A stretch of DNA of 17,145 nucleotides, taken from the NCBI GenBank assembly GCA_900541675.1, contig UQKU01000038.1:1-17145 (forward strand), in the 5' to 3' direction. The position numbers and the translations under genes are program-made. Positions 1-6,338 of the stretch are shown here, piece by piece (the stretch's first letter is position 1; the number at the start of each line of letters is the position of its first letter). Under the pieces are notes generated by a model that saw only the letters and a program-made list of their open reading frames with translations, was not told the origin of the DNA and ran no database searches. The DNA is from an uncultured Collinsella sp. (GTDB taxonomy: Bacteria; Actinomycetota; Coriobacteriia; Coriobacteriales; Coriobacteriaceae).

Positions 1-556
1 GGAGGAGGGGAGTAAGGTCACCTACACCAACGCCGCCTCCGAGATTCCCCCGGCGCACATCGAGACGCTCTGCCCCGAGGGCCTGACCTACATCTTTGGC
101 TGCGGACACGTGGGCGCTGCGACGGCGCGCGTACTCACGGCGGCGGGCTTTGCCGTTGTGGCGTGCGATGACCGCCCCGGCACGCTGACGCCCGAATGGG
201 TGCCCGGTGTCTACGATCGTCGCCTGGTCGATTACAAGAACCTGAGCAAGCAGTGCCCCATCGGCCCGCGCGACTTGGTGGTCGTGGCCACAGCAGGCCA
301 CAAGTCCGATATCGACGTGGTGATTCAGGCCATGCGCGCTAAACCCGCCTATCTGGGCTGCTTGGGCTCGCGCCGCAAGACGGCCTTTGTGCGCGCCCGT
401 TTGGAGCAGGAGGGCTTTACGCAGGACCAGATCGACGAGCTGCACCTGCCGATCGGCGTTGCCATCGAGGCCGAGGATCCCGAGGAGATCGCCATCTCCA
501 TCGCTGCCGAGATGATTCACCTGCGCCGCACCAAGCTCGTCCCCCGCAAGCGCTAA
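1..556 (+). CDS. XdhC/CoxI-family protein, C-terminal part (5' truncated by window)
   Basis: The reading frame is open from base 2 to the TAA at 554-556, so the start lies outside the window. The visible protein contains a Rossmann-type loop, IFGCGHVGAATA, at 92-127. It also has the family-typical segment YLGCLGSRRKTA and an ending of the form LPIG-E-PEEIAISIAAEMI. These match the C-terminal nucleotide-binding half of XdhC/CoxI proteins. Known members help insert or sulfurate the molybdenum cofactor of xanthine dehydrogenase-like hydroxylases in the cytoplasm. A GTG at 110 could be taken as a start, but it lies inside the glycine loop and would destroy it, so the gene must begin upstream. No molybdenum enzyme gene is visible here; it would be upstream if present. 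The subfamily cannot be resolved from this fragment. Confidence 0.85.
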   Translation, partial: EEGSKVTYTNAASEIPPAHIETLCPEGLTYIFGCGHVGAATARVLTAAGFAVVACDDRPGTLTPEWVPGVYDRRLVDYKNLSKQCPIGPRDLVVVATAGHKSDIDVVIQAMRAKPAYLGCLGSRRKTAFVRARLEQEGFTQDQIDELHLPIGVAIEAEDPEEIAISIAAEMIHLRRTKLVPRKR

Positions 557-573
557 TCGCATCCCCATACATG

Positions 574-640
574 AGTTGCGGTGAAATACGGACTGTTAAA
601 GCCTGTTAAGCCGTCAAACGGTCCCTATCTCACCGCAACT
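574..640. repeat. Long imperfect inverted repeat (hairpin)
   Basis: The left arm 574-597 pairs with the right arm 617-640. The outer 11 bp (AGTTGCGGTGA / TCACCGCAACT) are perfect, and the next 13 positions contain two mismatches and one G-U wobble. The loop of about 19 nt contains a near direct repeat, TTAAAGCC and TTAAGCC. It lies 17 bp after the xdhC-like stop. A short T-run follows at 644-647, so it could act as a terminator. Its length and symmetry also fit a REP- or MITE-like palindromic element. Confidence 0.7.
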
Positions 641-680
641 GCTGTTTTCCTCCGTGCCCTAGGGATCAATTTGTGCGGGG

Positions 681-696
681 GAGTTGTGGAGTTGTG
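681..696 (+). repeat. Tandem GAGTTGTG octamer
   Basis: Two perfect adjacent copies of GAGTTGTG end 19 bp before the candidate -35 element at 716. This is a position where an activator could bind. There is no further evidence of function. Confidence 0.5.
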
Positions 697-715
697 CAGG
701 CAGACGAGGTTTTTC

Positions 716-744
716 TGGAAATACGCACCCAATGCGCGTATAGT
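716..744 (+). promoter_or_regulatory. Candidate promoter for rplE operon
   Basis: TGGAAA (716-721, four of six matches to the -35 consensus) is separated by 17 bp from TATAGT (739-744, five of six matches to the -10 consensus). Transcription would begin near 751, leaving a leader of about 130 nt before rplE. Since rplE is not preceded here by other ribosomal protein genes, some promoter is needed in this gap, and this is the best candidate I see. Confidence 0.45.
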
Positions 745-881
745 ACCGATTGTTTTGTCGGCTCCTGCTGCGTCGAGTCCAAACCGCGAAATGCCATGAG
801 CGGCGCGGATGCAGCCAGGAGGCACGAGGACAACCCATCGTGGCCACGCCCCGTGCTTAAAACCCCAAGAAGGAGTGAACA

Positions 882-1439
882 ATGGCAGAAGAGAAGTATG
901 TGCCGCGTCTGAAGACCAAGTACAACAACGAGGTCAAGCAGCAGCTTCAGGACAAGTTCCAGTACGAGAACGTCATGATGATCCCCAAGTTTGAGAAGAT
1001 CGTCGTGAACATGGGTGTCGGCGAGGCCGCTACCGATTCCAAGGCCATCGACGGTGCCGTGCGCGACCTGCGCGCCATCACCGGCCAGCAGCCGATGATC
1101 ACCCGTGCCCGCAAGTCCATCGCTACCTTCCGCCTGCGCGCTGGTATGCCGATCGGCTGCAAGGTTACCCTGCGTGGCGACCGTATGTGGGAGTTCTTCG
1201 ATCGTCTGACCTCCGTCGCGATTCCCCGTATCCGCGACTTCCGCGGCATCTCCGCCAAGAGCTTCGACGGCCGTGGTAACTTCTCCATGGGCGTCACCGA
1301 GCAGCTCATCTTCCCCGAGATCGACTTCGACTCCGTCGATCACCAGCGTGGTATGGACATCACTTTCGTGACCACCGCCAATACCGATGAGGAGGCCAAG
1401 GCCCTTCTGGACGCCTTCGGTTTCCCGTTCAAGAAATAG
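882..1439 (+). CDS. rplE: Large-subunit ribosomal protein L5
   Basis: This 185-residue protein is close to the usual length of about 180 for L5. It binds 5S rRNA and sits in the central protuberance of the 50S subunit, contacting the P-site tRNA. Family features include the IPKFEKIVVNMGVGEA segment near the N terminus, GQQPMITRARKSIATFRLR in the first third, and the RDFRGIS and FPEIDFD segments with a C-terminal FGFPFKK. The ATG is preceded by AAGGAG seven bases upstream. It is the first ribosomal protein gene in the window. In most bacteria rplN and rplX stand directly before it, but here an xdhC-like gene lies 325 bp upstream. It is followed by rpsN after 79 bp that contain a hairpin. Confidence 0.98.
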   Translation: MAEEKYVPRLKTKYNNEVKQQLQDKFQYENVMMIPKFEKIVVNMGVGEAATDSKAIDGAVRDLRAITGQQPMITRARKSIATFRLRAGMPIGCKVTLRGDRMWEFFDRLTSVAIPRIRDFRGISAKSFDGRGNFSMGVTEQLIFPEIDFDSVDHQRGMDITFVTTANTDEEAKALLDAFGFPFKK

Positions 1440-1455
1440 GTTCACCTGCCCTATG

Positions 1456-1483
1456 AGCGCCGTTCCCAGAAGGGGGCGGCGCT
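1456..1483 (+). other. Hairpin in rplE-rpsN spacer
   Basis: AGCGCCG (1456-1462) pairs with CGGCGCT (1477-1483). The helix continues through two U-G pairs and three C-G pairs to a four-base AGAA loop, making 12 pairs in all. No T-run follows, so it is probably not a terminator. An mRNA-processing, stability or regulatory role is possible. Confidence 0.65.
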
Positions 1484-1518
1484 TGGGGCGAACAATACTC
1501 TATGTGAGGAGGATATAA

Positions 1519-1704
1519 GTGGCTAAGACATCGATGATCGTCAAGTGCAATCGCAAGCAGAAGTTCTCTACTCGTGAGTACACGCGCTGCCAGCGCTGCG
1601 GCCGTCCGCACTCTGTGTACCGCAAGTTCGGCCTGTGCCGTGTCTGCTTCCGCGAGCTTGCACTCAAGGGCGAGCTTCCCGGCGTTAAGAAGGCCAGCTG
1701 GTAA
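1519..1704 (+). CDS. rpsZ: Small-subunit ribosomal protein S14, zinc type
   Basis: This 61-residue protein is the short, zinc-binding form of S14 that binds 16S rRNA in the 30S head. Two CxxC pairs are visible at residues 24/27 and 40/43, with the surrounding text RCQRCGRPHSVYRKFGLCRVCFRE typical of this form. It starts at GTG 1519, with GAGGAGGA about seven bases before it. The zinc-containing form contrasts with the longer zinc-free form that some bacteria express under zinc limitation. The gene's stop codon lies inside a stem-loop (1697-1716). It is also called rpsN. Confidence 0.97.
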   Translation: MAKTSMIVKCNRKQKFSTREYTRCQRCGRPHSVYRKFGLCRVCFRELALKGELPGVKKASW

Positions 1705-1716
1705 GTCACTACCAGC
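1697..1716 (+). other. Stem-loop embedding the rpsN stop codon
   Basis: GCTGGTA (1697-1703) and TACCAGC (1710-1716) form a perfect 7-bp stem with a six-base loop. The TAA at 1702-1704 lies at the top of the left arm. A ribosome terminating there would have to melt the helix. Confidence 0.55.
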
Positions 1717-1759
1717 GTTTCAAGCATCCGTTTGGAACAGGGAAAACGCGCTAGTTAGG

Positions 1760-1782
1760 CTTTGCCGTTAAGGGCGGCGAAG
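1760..1782 (+). other. Hairpin in rpsN-rpsH spacer
   Basis: CTTTGCCG (1760-1767) pairs with CGGCGAAG (1775-1782), an 8-bp stem including one U-G pair with a seven-base loop. It lies 42 bp upstream of rpsH. S8 is the known autogenous repressor of spc operons in E. coli, so an S8 target is conceivable, but no specific S8-site match was established. Confidence 0.45.
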
Positions 1783-1823
1783 AACCAAGAGCACGTGTTC
1801 ATCAAGAACGAAGGAGAATCTGT

Positions 1824-2222
1824 ATGAACCTTACAGACCCGATCGCAGATATGCTTACGCGCATCCGTAACGCTAACTCTGTGAACAAGGCCACGGTCTC
1901 CATGCCGAGCAGCAAGAAGCTCGTCGAGATCGCTCGTGTTCTGCACGAGGAGGGCTACATCGAGGGCTACGATGTCGAGGACACCGTTCCCCAGAAGACT
2001 CTGCACATCACGCTTAAGTATGGTCCCAAGAAGGCTAAGGTCATCAACGGCATCCGCCGCATTTCCAAGCCGGGCCTGCGTAAGTACACCGGCGTTGCCG
2101 ACATGCCCCGCGTCCGCGGTGGCCTTGGTACCGCCATTATTTCCACCAGCCATGGCGTTATGACCGACCGCGATGCTCGCAAGCACAACGTCGGCGGCGA
2201 GATCATCGCTTACGTCTGGTAA
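1824..2222 (+). CDS. rpsH: Small-subunit ribosomal protein S8
   Basis: This 132-residue protein has the standard length for S8, a primary 16S rRNA binder of the 30S platform. The N terminus (LTDPIADMLTRIRNA) and C terminus are diagnostic. The C-terminal part carries the STSHGVMTDRDARKHNVGGE segment, where the conserved Ser-Thr-x-x-Gly and Gly-Gly-Glu positions bind rRNA. The ATG follows GAAGGAG at a spacing of about eight bases. S8 is the spc-operon repressor in E. coli; nothing in the sequence proves the same here. The 119-bp spacer upstream contains two stem-loops. Confidence 0.98.
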   Translation: MNLTDPIADMLTRIRNANSVNKATVSMPSSKKLVEIARVLHEEGYIEGYDVEDTVPQKTLHITLKYGPKKAKVINGIRRISKPGLRKYTGVADMPRVRGGLGTAIISTSHGVMTDRDARKHNVGGEIIAYVW

Positions 2223-2255
2223 TTCGCTCGGTAGGTAGAAGGAAAGGAGATCACC

Positions 2256-2792
2256 GTGTCTCGTATCGGTAATAAGCCTGTCCAGATTCCCGCCGGAGTC
2301 GAAGTGGCAGTCAACGGCAACAACGTTGTCGTCAAGGGCCCCAAGGGCCAGCTCGAACTCGATGTCTTTGAGAAGCTCGCTATCAACATCGAGGACAACG
2401 TCCTCACCGTTTCCCGTCCCGACGACGAGCGTGAGACCCGTGCCCGCCACGGCCTCACCCGTGCCCTCATCCACAACATGGTTGTTGGCGTTTCCGAGGG
2501 CTTCGAGAAGAAGCTCGAGCTCGCCGGCGTCGGTTACCGCGTGCAGCAGAAGGGCAAGAACCTCGAGTTCTCCCTGGGCTTCTCGCACCCCGTGATCGTC
2601 GAGGCTCCCGAGGGCATCACCTTCGAGGTTCCCGACAACACCCACGTGAACGTCAAGGGTATCAACAAGCAGCAGGTCGGTCAGATCGCCGCTGAGATTC
2701 GCGGCCATCGTCCTCCCGAGCCTTACAAGGGCAAGGGTATCCACTATGTCGGCGAGCACATCCGCCGCAAGCTGGGTAAGGCCGCCAAGTAG
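2256..2792 (+). CDS. rplF: Large-subunit ribosomal protein L6
   Basis: This 178-residue protein matches L6, which sits near the base of the L7/L12 stalk and the sarcin-ricin loop of the 50S subunit. The N terminus SRIGNKPVQIPAGVEV and the signature near the C terminus (PEPYKGKGIHYVGEHIRRK) are typical. It starts with GTG at 2256, preceded by AAGGAAAGGAG. It is separated from rpsH by 33 bp and from rplR by 75 bp. Its TAG stop (2790-2792) lies inside a potential stem-loop. Confidence 0.98.
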   Translation: MSRIGNKPVQIPAGVEVAVNGNNVVVKGPKGQLELDVFEKLAINIEDNVLTVSRPDDERETRARHGLTRALIHNMVVGVSEGFEKKLELAGVGYRVQQKGKNLEFSLGFSHPVIVEAPEGITFEVPDNTHVNVKGINKQQVGQIAAEIRGHRPPEPYKGKGIHYVGEHIRRKLGKAAK

Positions 2793-2808
2793 TCGTAACC
2801 GACTTACT
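2788..2808 (+). other. Stem-loop embedding the rplF stop codon
   Basis: AGTCG (2791-2795) and CGACT (2800-2804) enclose a four-base loop. The helix extends by AGT (2788-2790) with ACT (2806-2808), leaving T2805 as a bulge. The TAG at 2790-2792 lies in the left arm, as at the end of rpsN. Confidence 0.45.
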
Positions 2809-2817
2809 CGCATAAGA

Positions 2818-2839
2818 CCAGCACCCCGTTAGGTGCTGG
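2818..2839 (+). other. Perfect hairpin in rplF-rplR spacer
   Basis: CCAGCACC (2818-2825) and GGTGCTGG (2832-2839) form a perfect 8-bp stem with a six-base CCGTTA loop. Five T residues occur at 2851-2855, but 11 bp after the stem, so it does not fit a normal intrinsic terminator. A weak attenuator or an mRNA-stability element is possible. Confidence 0.6.
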
Positions 2840-2867
2840 CAAGATCAACCTTTTTAGGAGTTTACGT

Positions 2868-3236
2868 ATGAACAAGCATAAGGCGAAGCTGGAAGGCCTC
2901 AAGCGTCGTCAGCGTCGTGTTCGCGGCAAGGTCTCGGGTACCGCCGAGCGTCCGCGTCTTCGCGTGACCCGTACCAACGCCAACATCTATGCCCAGATTA
3001 TCGACGACAGCAAGGGCTCCAGCCTGACGCTCGTCTCTGCCTCGACCCTCGAGGCCGAGTTCAAGGGCACCCACACCTCGAACAAGGAGGCTGCGGAGAA
3101 GGTCGGTCAGCTCGTTGGCAAGCGTGCCATCGAGGCCGGCATCACCAAGGTCGCTTTCGATCGTGGTGGCCGTATCTACCATGGCCGCGTCAAGGCCCTC
3201 GCCGACGGTGCTCGTGCCGCCGGTCTCGAGTTCTAG
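2868..3236 (+). CDS. rplR: Large-subunit ribosomal protein L18
   Basis: This 122-residue protein is the usual length for L18, which binds 5S rRNA together with L5. The basic N terminus (KRRQRRVRGKVSG), the core RPRLRVTRTNANIYAQIID and the end segment FDRGGRIYHGRVKALADGAR are characteristic. ATG 2868 follows TAGGAG with about eight bases of spacing. The stop TAG partly overlaps the GGAGG that serves rpsE, so the two are probably translationally linked. Confidence 0.98.
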   Translation: MNKHKAKLEGLKRRQRRVRGKVSGTAERPRLRVTRTNANIYAQIIDDSKGSSLTLVSASTLEAEFKGTHTSNKEAAEKVGQLVGKRAIEAGITKVAFDRGGRIYHGRVKALADGARAAGLEF

Positions 3237-3250
3237 GAGGTATGTAGCAC

Positions 3251-3775
3251 ATGGCTCGTAATCAGAAGCAGCAGCGCGAGGCCTCCGAGTTCGAGGAGCG
3301 CGTCGTTTACATCAACCGCGTGTCGAAGACCGTCAAGGGTGGTCGTCGCATGAGCCTCGTCGCTCTCGTCGTCGTTGGCGACGGCAAGGGCAACGTCGGC
3401 GTTGGCATGGGCAAGTCCGCTGAGGTGCCCCTGGCCATCTCCAAGGCGTCTCTCGATGCCAAGAAGAACATGTTCCACGTGCCGGTGACCGAGCAGGGCA
3501 CCATCCCGCACGAGGTTCTCGGCCACTTTGGTGCCGGCCGCATCATCATCAAGCCCGCTGTCGAGGGTACCGGCGTTATCGCCGGCGGCGCTGTGCGTCC
3601 CCTCTTCGAGCTTGCTGGCATCAAGAACGTCCTGTCCAAGTCCCTCGGTACCGACAACGGCCTCAACATCATCAAGGCTGCCGTCGAGGGCCTCAAGGAG
3701 CTCTCCAGCCCTGAGGACGTCGCGGCTCGCCGTGGCCTGACGGTCTCCGAGATGTTCGTCGGTAAGGAGAACTAA
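3251..3775 (+). CDS. rpsE: Small-subunit ribosomal protein S5
   Basis: This 174-residue protein matches S5, which lies at the 30S mRNA entry region and affects decoding accuracy. The N-terminal double-stranded RNA-binding fold covers roughly residues 15-80, with the diagnostic VVVGDGKGNVGVGMGKS. The C-terminal ferredoxin-like half contains GAGRIIIKPAVEGTGVIAGG, typical of S5. ATG 3251 follows AGGAGG, which begins at the rplR stop. rpmD starts 2 bp after its stop. Confidence 0.98.
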   Translation: MARNQKQQREASEFEERVVYINRVSKTVKGGRRMSLVALVVVGDGKGNVGVGMGKSAEVPLAISKASLDAKKNMFHVPVTEQGTIPHEVLGHFGAGRIIIKPAVEGTGVIAGGAVRPLFELAGIKNVLSKSLGTDNGLNIIKAAVEGLKELSSPEDVAARRGLTVSEMFVGKEN

Positions 3776-3777
3776 GC

Positions 3778-3960
3778 ATGGCTGACACCATCAAGATCAA
3801 GCAGGTCCGCAGCACCAACGGTTGCAAGCAGGACCAGGTCCGTACTGTCCGTGCCCTCGGTCTCCACAGGATCCGCGAGGTTCGCGAGATTGCTGACAAC
3901 GAGTCCGTCCGCGGCATGATCTTCAAGGTCAAGCACCTTGTCGAGATTGTAGAGGAGTAG
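3778..3960 (+). CDS. rpmD: Large-subunit ribosomal protein L30
   Basis: This 60-residue protein is the normal size for bacterial L30, a small peripheral 50S protein. It shows the family pattern IKIKQVRS...RTVRALGLHRI near the N terminus and MIFKVKHLVEI at the end. ATG 3778 lies 2 bp after the rpsE stop, and its AAGGAG is inside the rpsE coding end (3763-3768), indicating coupling. rplO follows after 3 bp. Confidence 0.97.
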   Translation: MADTIKIKQVRSTNGCKQDQVRTVRALGLHRIREVREIADNESVRGMIFKVKHLVEIVEE

Positions 3961-3963
3961 CAA

Positions 3964-4413
3964 ATGCAGCTTCACGATCTTACTCCCGCGCCCGGTTCCA
4001 CTAAGAACCGCAAGCGCGTCGGCCGTGGCAATTCTTCGGGTCACGGCACCACTTCTGGCCGCGGCCAGAAGGGCCAGGGTTCCCGCTCTGGTGGCACCAA
4101 GGGTGCCGGCTTCGAGGGTGGCCAGACTCCGCTGGCTATGCGCCTGCCCAAGCTTCCGGGCTTCCGCAACCCCCGTCGTATCGAGTACACCGCTGTTAAC
4201 GTTGAGCGTCTCGAGCGTAAGTTCGAGGACGGCGCTGTGATCGACGGTGCCGCTCTTAAGGCCGCTCGCATCACCAAGAGCGAGTTCGAGCCCGTCAAGG
4301 TGCTCGGCAATGGTGAGCTCACCAAGAAGTTCACGGTCAAGGTCGACAAGGTCAGCGCTTCTGCGCAGGCCAAGATCGAGGCCGCTGGCGGAAAGGTCGA
4401 GCTGCCGTGCTAA
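3964..4413 (+). CDS. rplO: Large-subunit ribosomal protein L15
   Basis: This 149-residue protein is L15, a 50S assembly protein with an extended glycine- and arginine-rich N terminus. The diagnostic N-terminal text is LHDLTPAPGSTKNRKRVGRG followed by repeated Gly-rich segments (SGHGTTSGRGQKGQ). The central GGQTPLAMRLPKLPGFRNP is also typical. The ribosome-binding site GAGGAG lies within the end of rpmD. The last codons overlap the start of secY by 7 bases. Confidence 0.98.
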   Translation: MQLHDLTPAPGSTKNRKRVGRGNSSGHGTTSGRGQKGQGSRSGGTKGAGFEGGQTPLAMRLPKLPGFRNPRRIEYTAVNVERLERKFEDGAVIDGAALKAARITKSEFEPVKVLGNGELTKKFTVKVDKVSASAQAKIEAAGGKVELPC

Positions 4414-5693
4414 ATGGTCTTAAGAATGCTTTCCGCATCAAAGAATTGCGCGAAAAGATTCTTTTTACCATAGCTATGCTCGTCGTGTACCGCATTGGTG
4501 CGCACGTTCCTGTGCCCGGCATTCCCTTCCAGGGGATGCTGGGCCTTTTCTCGACCGATAACAATTCGGTCGCCGCAGGTGCTATGGCCCTCCTGAATCT
4601 TTTCTCTGGCGGCGCGTTGAGCTATGTGTCGGTGTTTTCGCTGGGCATCATGCCTTACATCACCAGCTCGATCATCCTCCAGATGCTCCAGGCCGTCGTG
4701 CCTTCCCTGCATGAGCTTGCCCGCGAGGGCGAGGTCGGTCAGACCAAGATTACGCAGTATTCGCGTTACCTCACCCTGGCTCTGGCAATCCTCAACTCCG
4801 TGGGTTACCTCTTCCTCTTTAAGAGCTTCGGCATCAGCTTTAATGGCGCCGGCGCTCCCGAGATCATCTTCGACCTCATGGTCGTCGGCACGCTCACTGC
4901 GGGCGCCATGCTGATCATGTGGATTGGTGAGCTCATCACCCAGCGCGGTATCGGCAATGGCATGTCGCTGATCATCTTTGCGAACATCATGGCCGGTCTG
5001 CCGCAGGCTATCTTCTCCAGCACCGAGGGCAATGCCGGTGGCATCATCACCATGGTGATCATCTGCGCCATCATCCTGCTGGTTATCCCGCTGATCGTTT
5101 TCCTTGAGCGCGGCCAGCGCCGCATTCCGGTCTCCTACGCCAAGCGCGTCGTGGGCCGTCGCATGATGGGTGGACAGACCACCTACCTGCCCATCAAGGT
5201 CAACACCGCGGGCGTCGTGCCGATCATCTTCGCTTCGGCGCTGCTGTACTTCCCGGCTCAGATTGCCGTGTTCTTCCCCGGCATCGGCTGGATTCAGGCA
5301 GTTGCCTCTGCGCTTTCGACCGGTTGGCTCAACTGGGTGCTTAATGTTGTCCTCATCGTGTTCTTCGCGTACTTCTACACCTCCATGGTGTTCAACCCCG
5401 ATGACACGGCCGATAACCTTAAGAAGCAGGGCGGCTTTATTCCGGGCGTGCGTCCGGGTAGGGCTACCGCGGCCTACATCAAGAACGCGCTCAACAAGAT
5501 TACGCTTCCCAGCGCTGTCTTTTTGGCGCTCATCGCCATCGTGCCTTCGATCATCTTCTCCTTCACGGGTAACCATCTGATCCAGGCATTTGGCGGCACG
5601 TCCATCCTCATCATGGTCGGCGTCGTGCTCGACACGGTCGATAAGCTCGAAGGCCAGATCAAGATGTATGATTACGATGGATTCTTTAAATAG
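4407..5693 (+). CDS. secY: Protein translocase channel subunit SecY
   Basis: This 428-residue integral membrane protein has many hydrophobic segments consistent with the ten helices of SecY, the channel of the Sec translocon. It begins LNGLKNAFRIKELREKILFT. Signature parts include SLGIMPYITSSIILQMLQ at about 79-96 and the cytosolic loop ERGQRRIPVSYAKR at about 234-247, where SecA and the ribosome bind. The loop PDDTADNLKKQGGFIPGVRPG near 331-351 is also present. The start is GTG 4407, which overlaps the rplO stop. The nearby ATG at 4414 is out of frame, so the GTG is the only sensible choice. A GAAAGG lies ten bases upstream. The overlap implies translational coupling with rplO. Confidence 0.98.
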   Translation: MLNGLKNAFRIKELREKILFTIAMLVVYRIGAHVPVPGIPFQGMLGLFSTDNNSVAAGAMALLNLFSGGALSYVSVFSLGIMPYITSSIILQMLQAVVPSLHELAREGEVGQTKITQYSRYLTLALAILNSVGYLFLFKSFGISFNGAGAPEIIFDLMVVGTLTAGAMLIMWIGELITQRGIGNGMSLIIFANIMAGLPQAIFSSTEGNAGGIITMVIICAIILLVIPLIVFLERGQRRIPVSYAKRVVGRRMMGGQTTYLPIKVNTAGVVPIIFASALLYFPAQIAVFFPGIGWIQAVASALSTGWLNWVLNVVLIVFFAYFYTSMVFNPDDTADNLKKQGGFIPGVRPGRATAAYIKNALNKITLPSAVFLALIAIVPSIIFSFTGNHLIQAFGGTSILIMVGVVLDTVDKLEGQIKMYDYDGFFK

Positions 5694-5711
5694 GCTAGAG
5701 GAGGATTGCTC

Positions 5712-6338
5712 ATGAACCTCGTATTGCTCGGAGCTCCGGGTGCCGGCAAGGGCACCGTCGCACAGGAGCTCGTCGCCGAGTTTGGCGTCGCTCACATTTC
5801 CACGGGCGACCTGCTGCGTGCTGCCGTCAAGGGTGGCACCGAGCTTGGTATTCAGGCTAAGAAGTACATGGACGCTGGCGAGCTCGTTCCCGACCAGCTC
5901 GTGATCGACCTTGTCAAGGAGCGCCTTGCCGCCGATGACGCCCAGCAGGGCTTCATCCTCGACGGCTTCCCGCGCAACACCGCCCAGGCCGTGACGCTCG
6001 ATTCCGAGCTCTCCGCCATGGGTCGCGAGATCGACTGTGCCCTTCTGGTCGACGTGGCCCCCGAGGTCATCATCGATCGTCTGTCTTCGCGTCGCACCTG
6101 CCGCGCCTGCGGTTACACCGGCACCGCTGCCGATGCTACCTGCCCCAAGTGTGCCGGCGAGATGTATCAGCGCGACGACGACAAGCCCGAGACCATCAAG
6201 AACCGTCTCGACGTCTACGAGAAGTCCACGAGTCCGCTCGTCGACTACTATCGTGGCCAGGGTCTGCTCAAGTCGGTCAACGGTGACCAGGCTCGCGAGA
6301 CCGTGTACGGGGATGTCAAAGAGGCTCTCGGTCTATGA
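5712..6338 (+). CDS. adk: Adenylate kinase, zinc-containing LID type
   Basis: This 208-residue enzyme interconverts ATP plus AMP and two ADP in the cytoplasm. The P-loop GAPGAGKG is at residues 7-14, the AMP-binding segment STGDLLRA starts near residue 30, and the LDGFPR motif is at 83-88. The long LID domain has four cysteines at 130, 133, 144 and 147 (CxxC-x10-CxxC), which bind zinc in related enzymes. ATG 5712 is chosen because AGGAGG (5699-5704) stands seven bases before it. A TTG two codons upstream (5706) has no room for a site. The stop overlaps the map start in an ATGA. Confidence 0.98.
   Translation: MNLVLLGAPGAGKGTVAQELVAEFGVAHISTGDLLRAAVKGGTELGIQAKKYMDAGELVPDQLVIDLVKERLAADDAQQGFILDGFPRNTAQAVTLDSELSAMGREIDCALLVDVAPEVIIDRLSSRRTCRACGYTGTAADATCPKCAGEMYQRDDDKPETIKNRLDVYEKSTSPLVDYYRGQGLLKSVNGDQARETVYGDVKEALGL

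Larger units (their letters stand above)
557..881. other. 325-bp gene-free junction between xdhC-like gene and rplE
   Basis: No convincing gene is present. From left to right it holds a long imperfect inverted repeat (574-640), a short T-run (644-647), a tandem octamer (681-696), a candidate sigma70-type promoter (716-744) and a leader of about 130 nt. The leader can form a stem from 822-829 and 849-856 enclosing a 10-nt palindrome (839-848). It ends with the rplE ribosome-binding site AAGGAG at 870-875. Small open frames cross it on both strands (for example 581-799 plus and 625-882 minus), but none has a good ribosome-binding site or a recognisable domain. The 571-790 part may be a dispersed intergenic element, which I infer from its structure only. 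Confidence 0.6.

Noticed and set aside
581..799. Small plus-strand frame (72 codons) in the xdhC-rplE gap
   Set aside because: It starts inside the inverted repeat, lacks a ribosome-binding site and has no known domain; more likely non-coding element sequence.
666..1445. Long minus-strand open frame (259 codons) opposite rplE
   Set aside because: It is the antisense shadow of a highly biased, GC-rich ribosomal protein gene, has a low-complexity Leu/Gly/Asp/His-rich composition, and has no ribosome-binding site or domain.
2818..2855. Hairpin plus five T residues between rplF and rplR as an intrinsic terminator
   Set aside because: The T-run is 11 bp away from the stem and terminating here would cut off essential genes; kept only as a hairpin.
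4410..5795. 461-codon minus-strand frame opposite secY
   Set aside because: It mirrors the secY coding sequence; the predicted product is His/Asp/Glu-rich with no family resemblance, which is usual for antisense frames in GC-rich genes.
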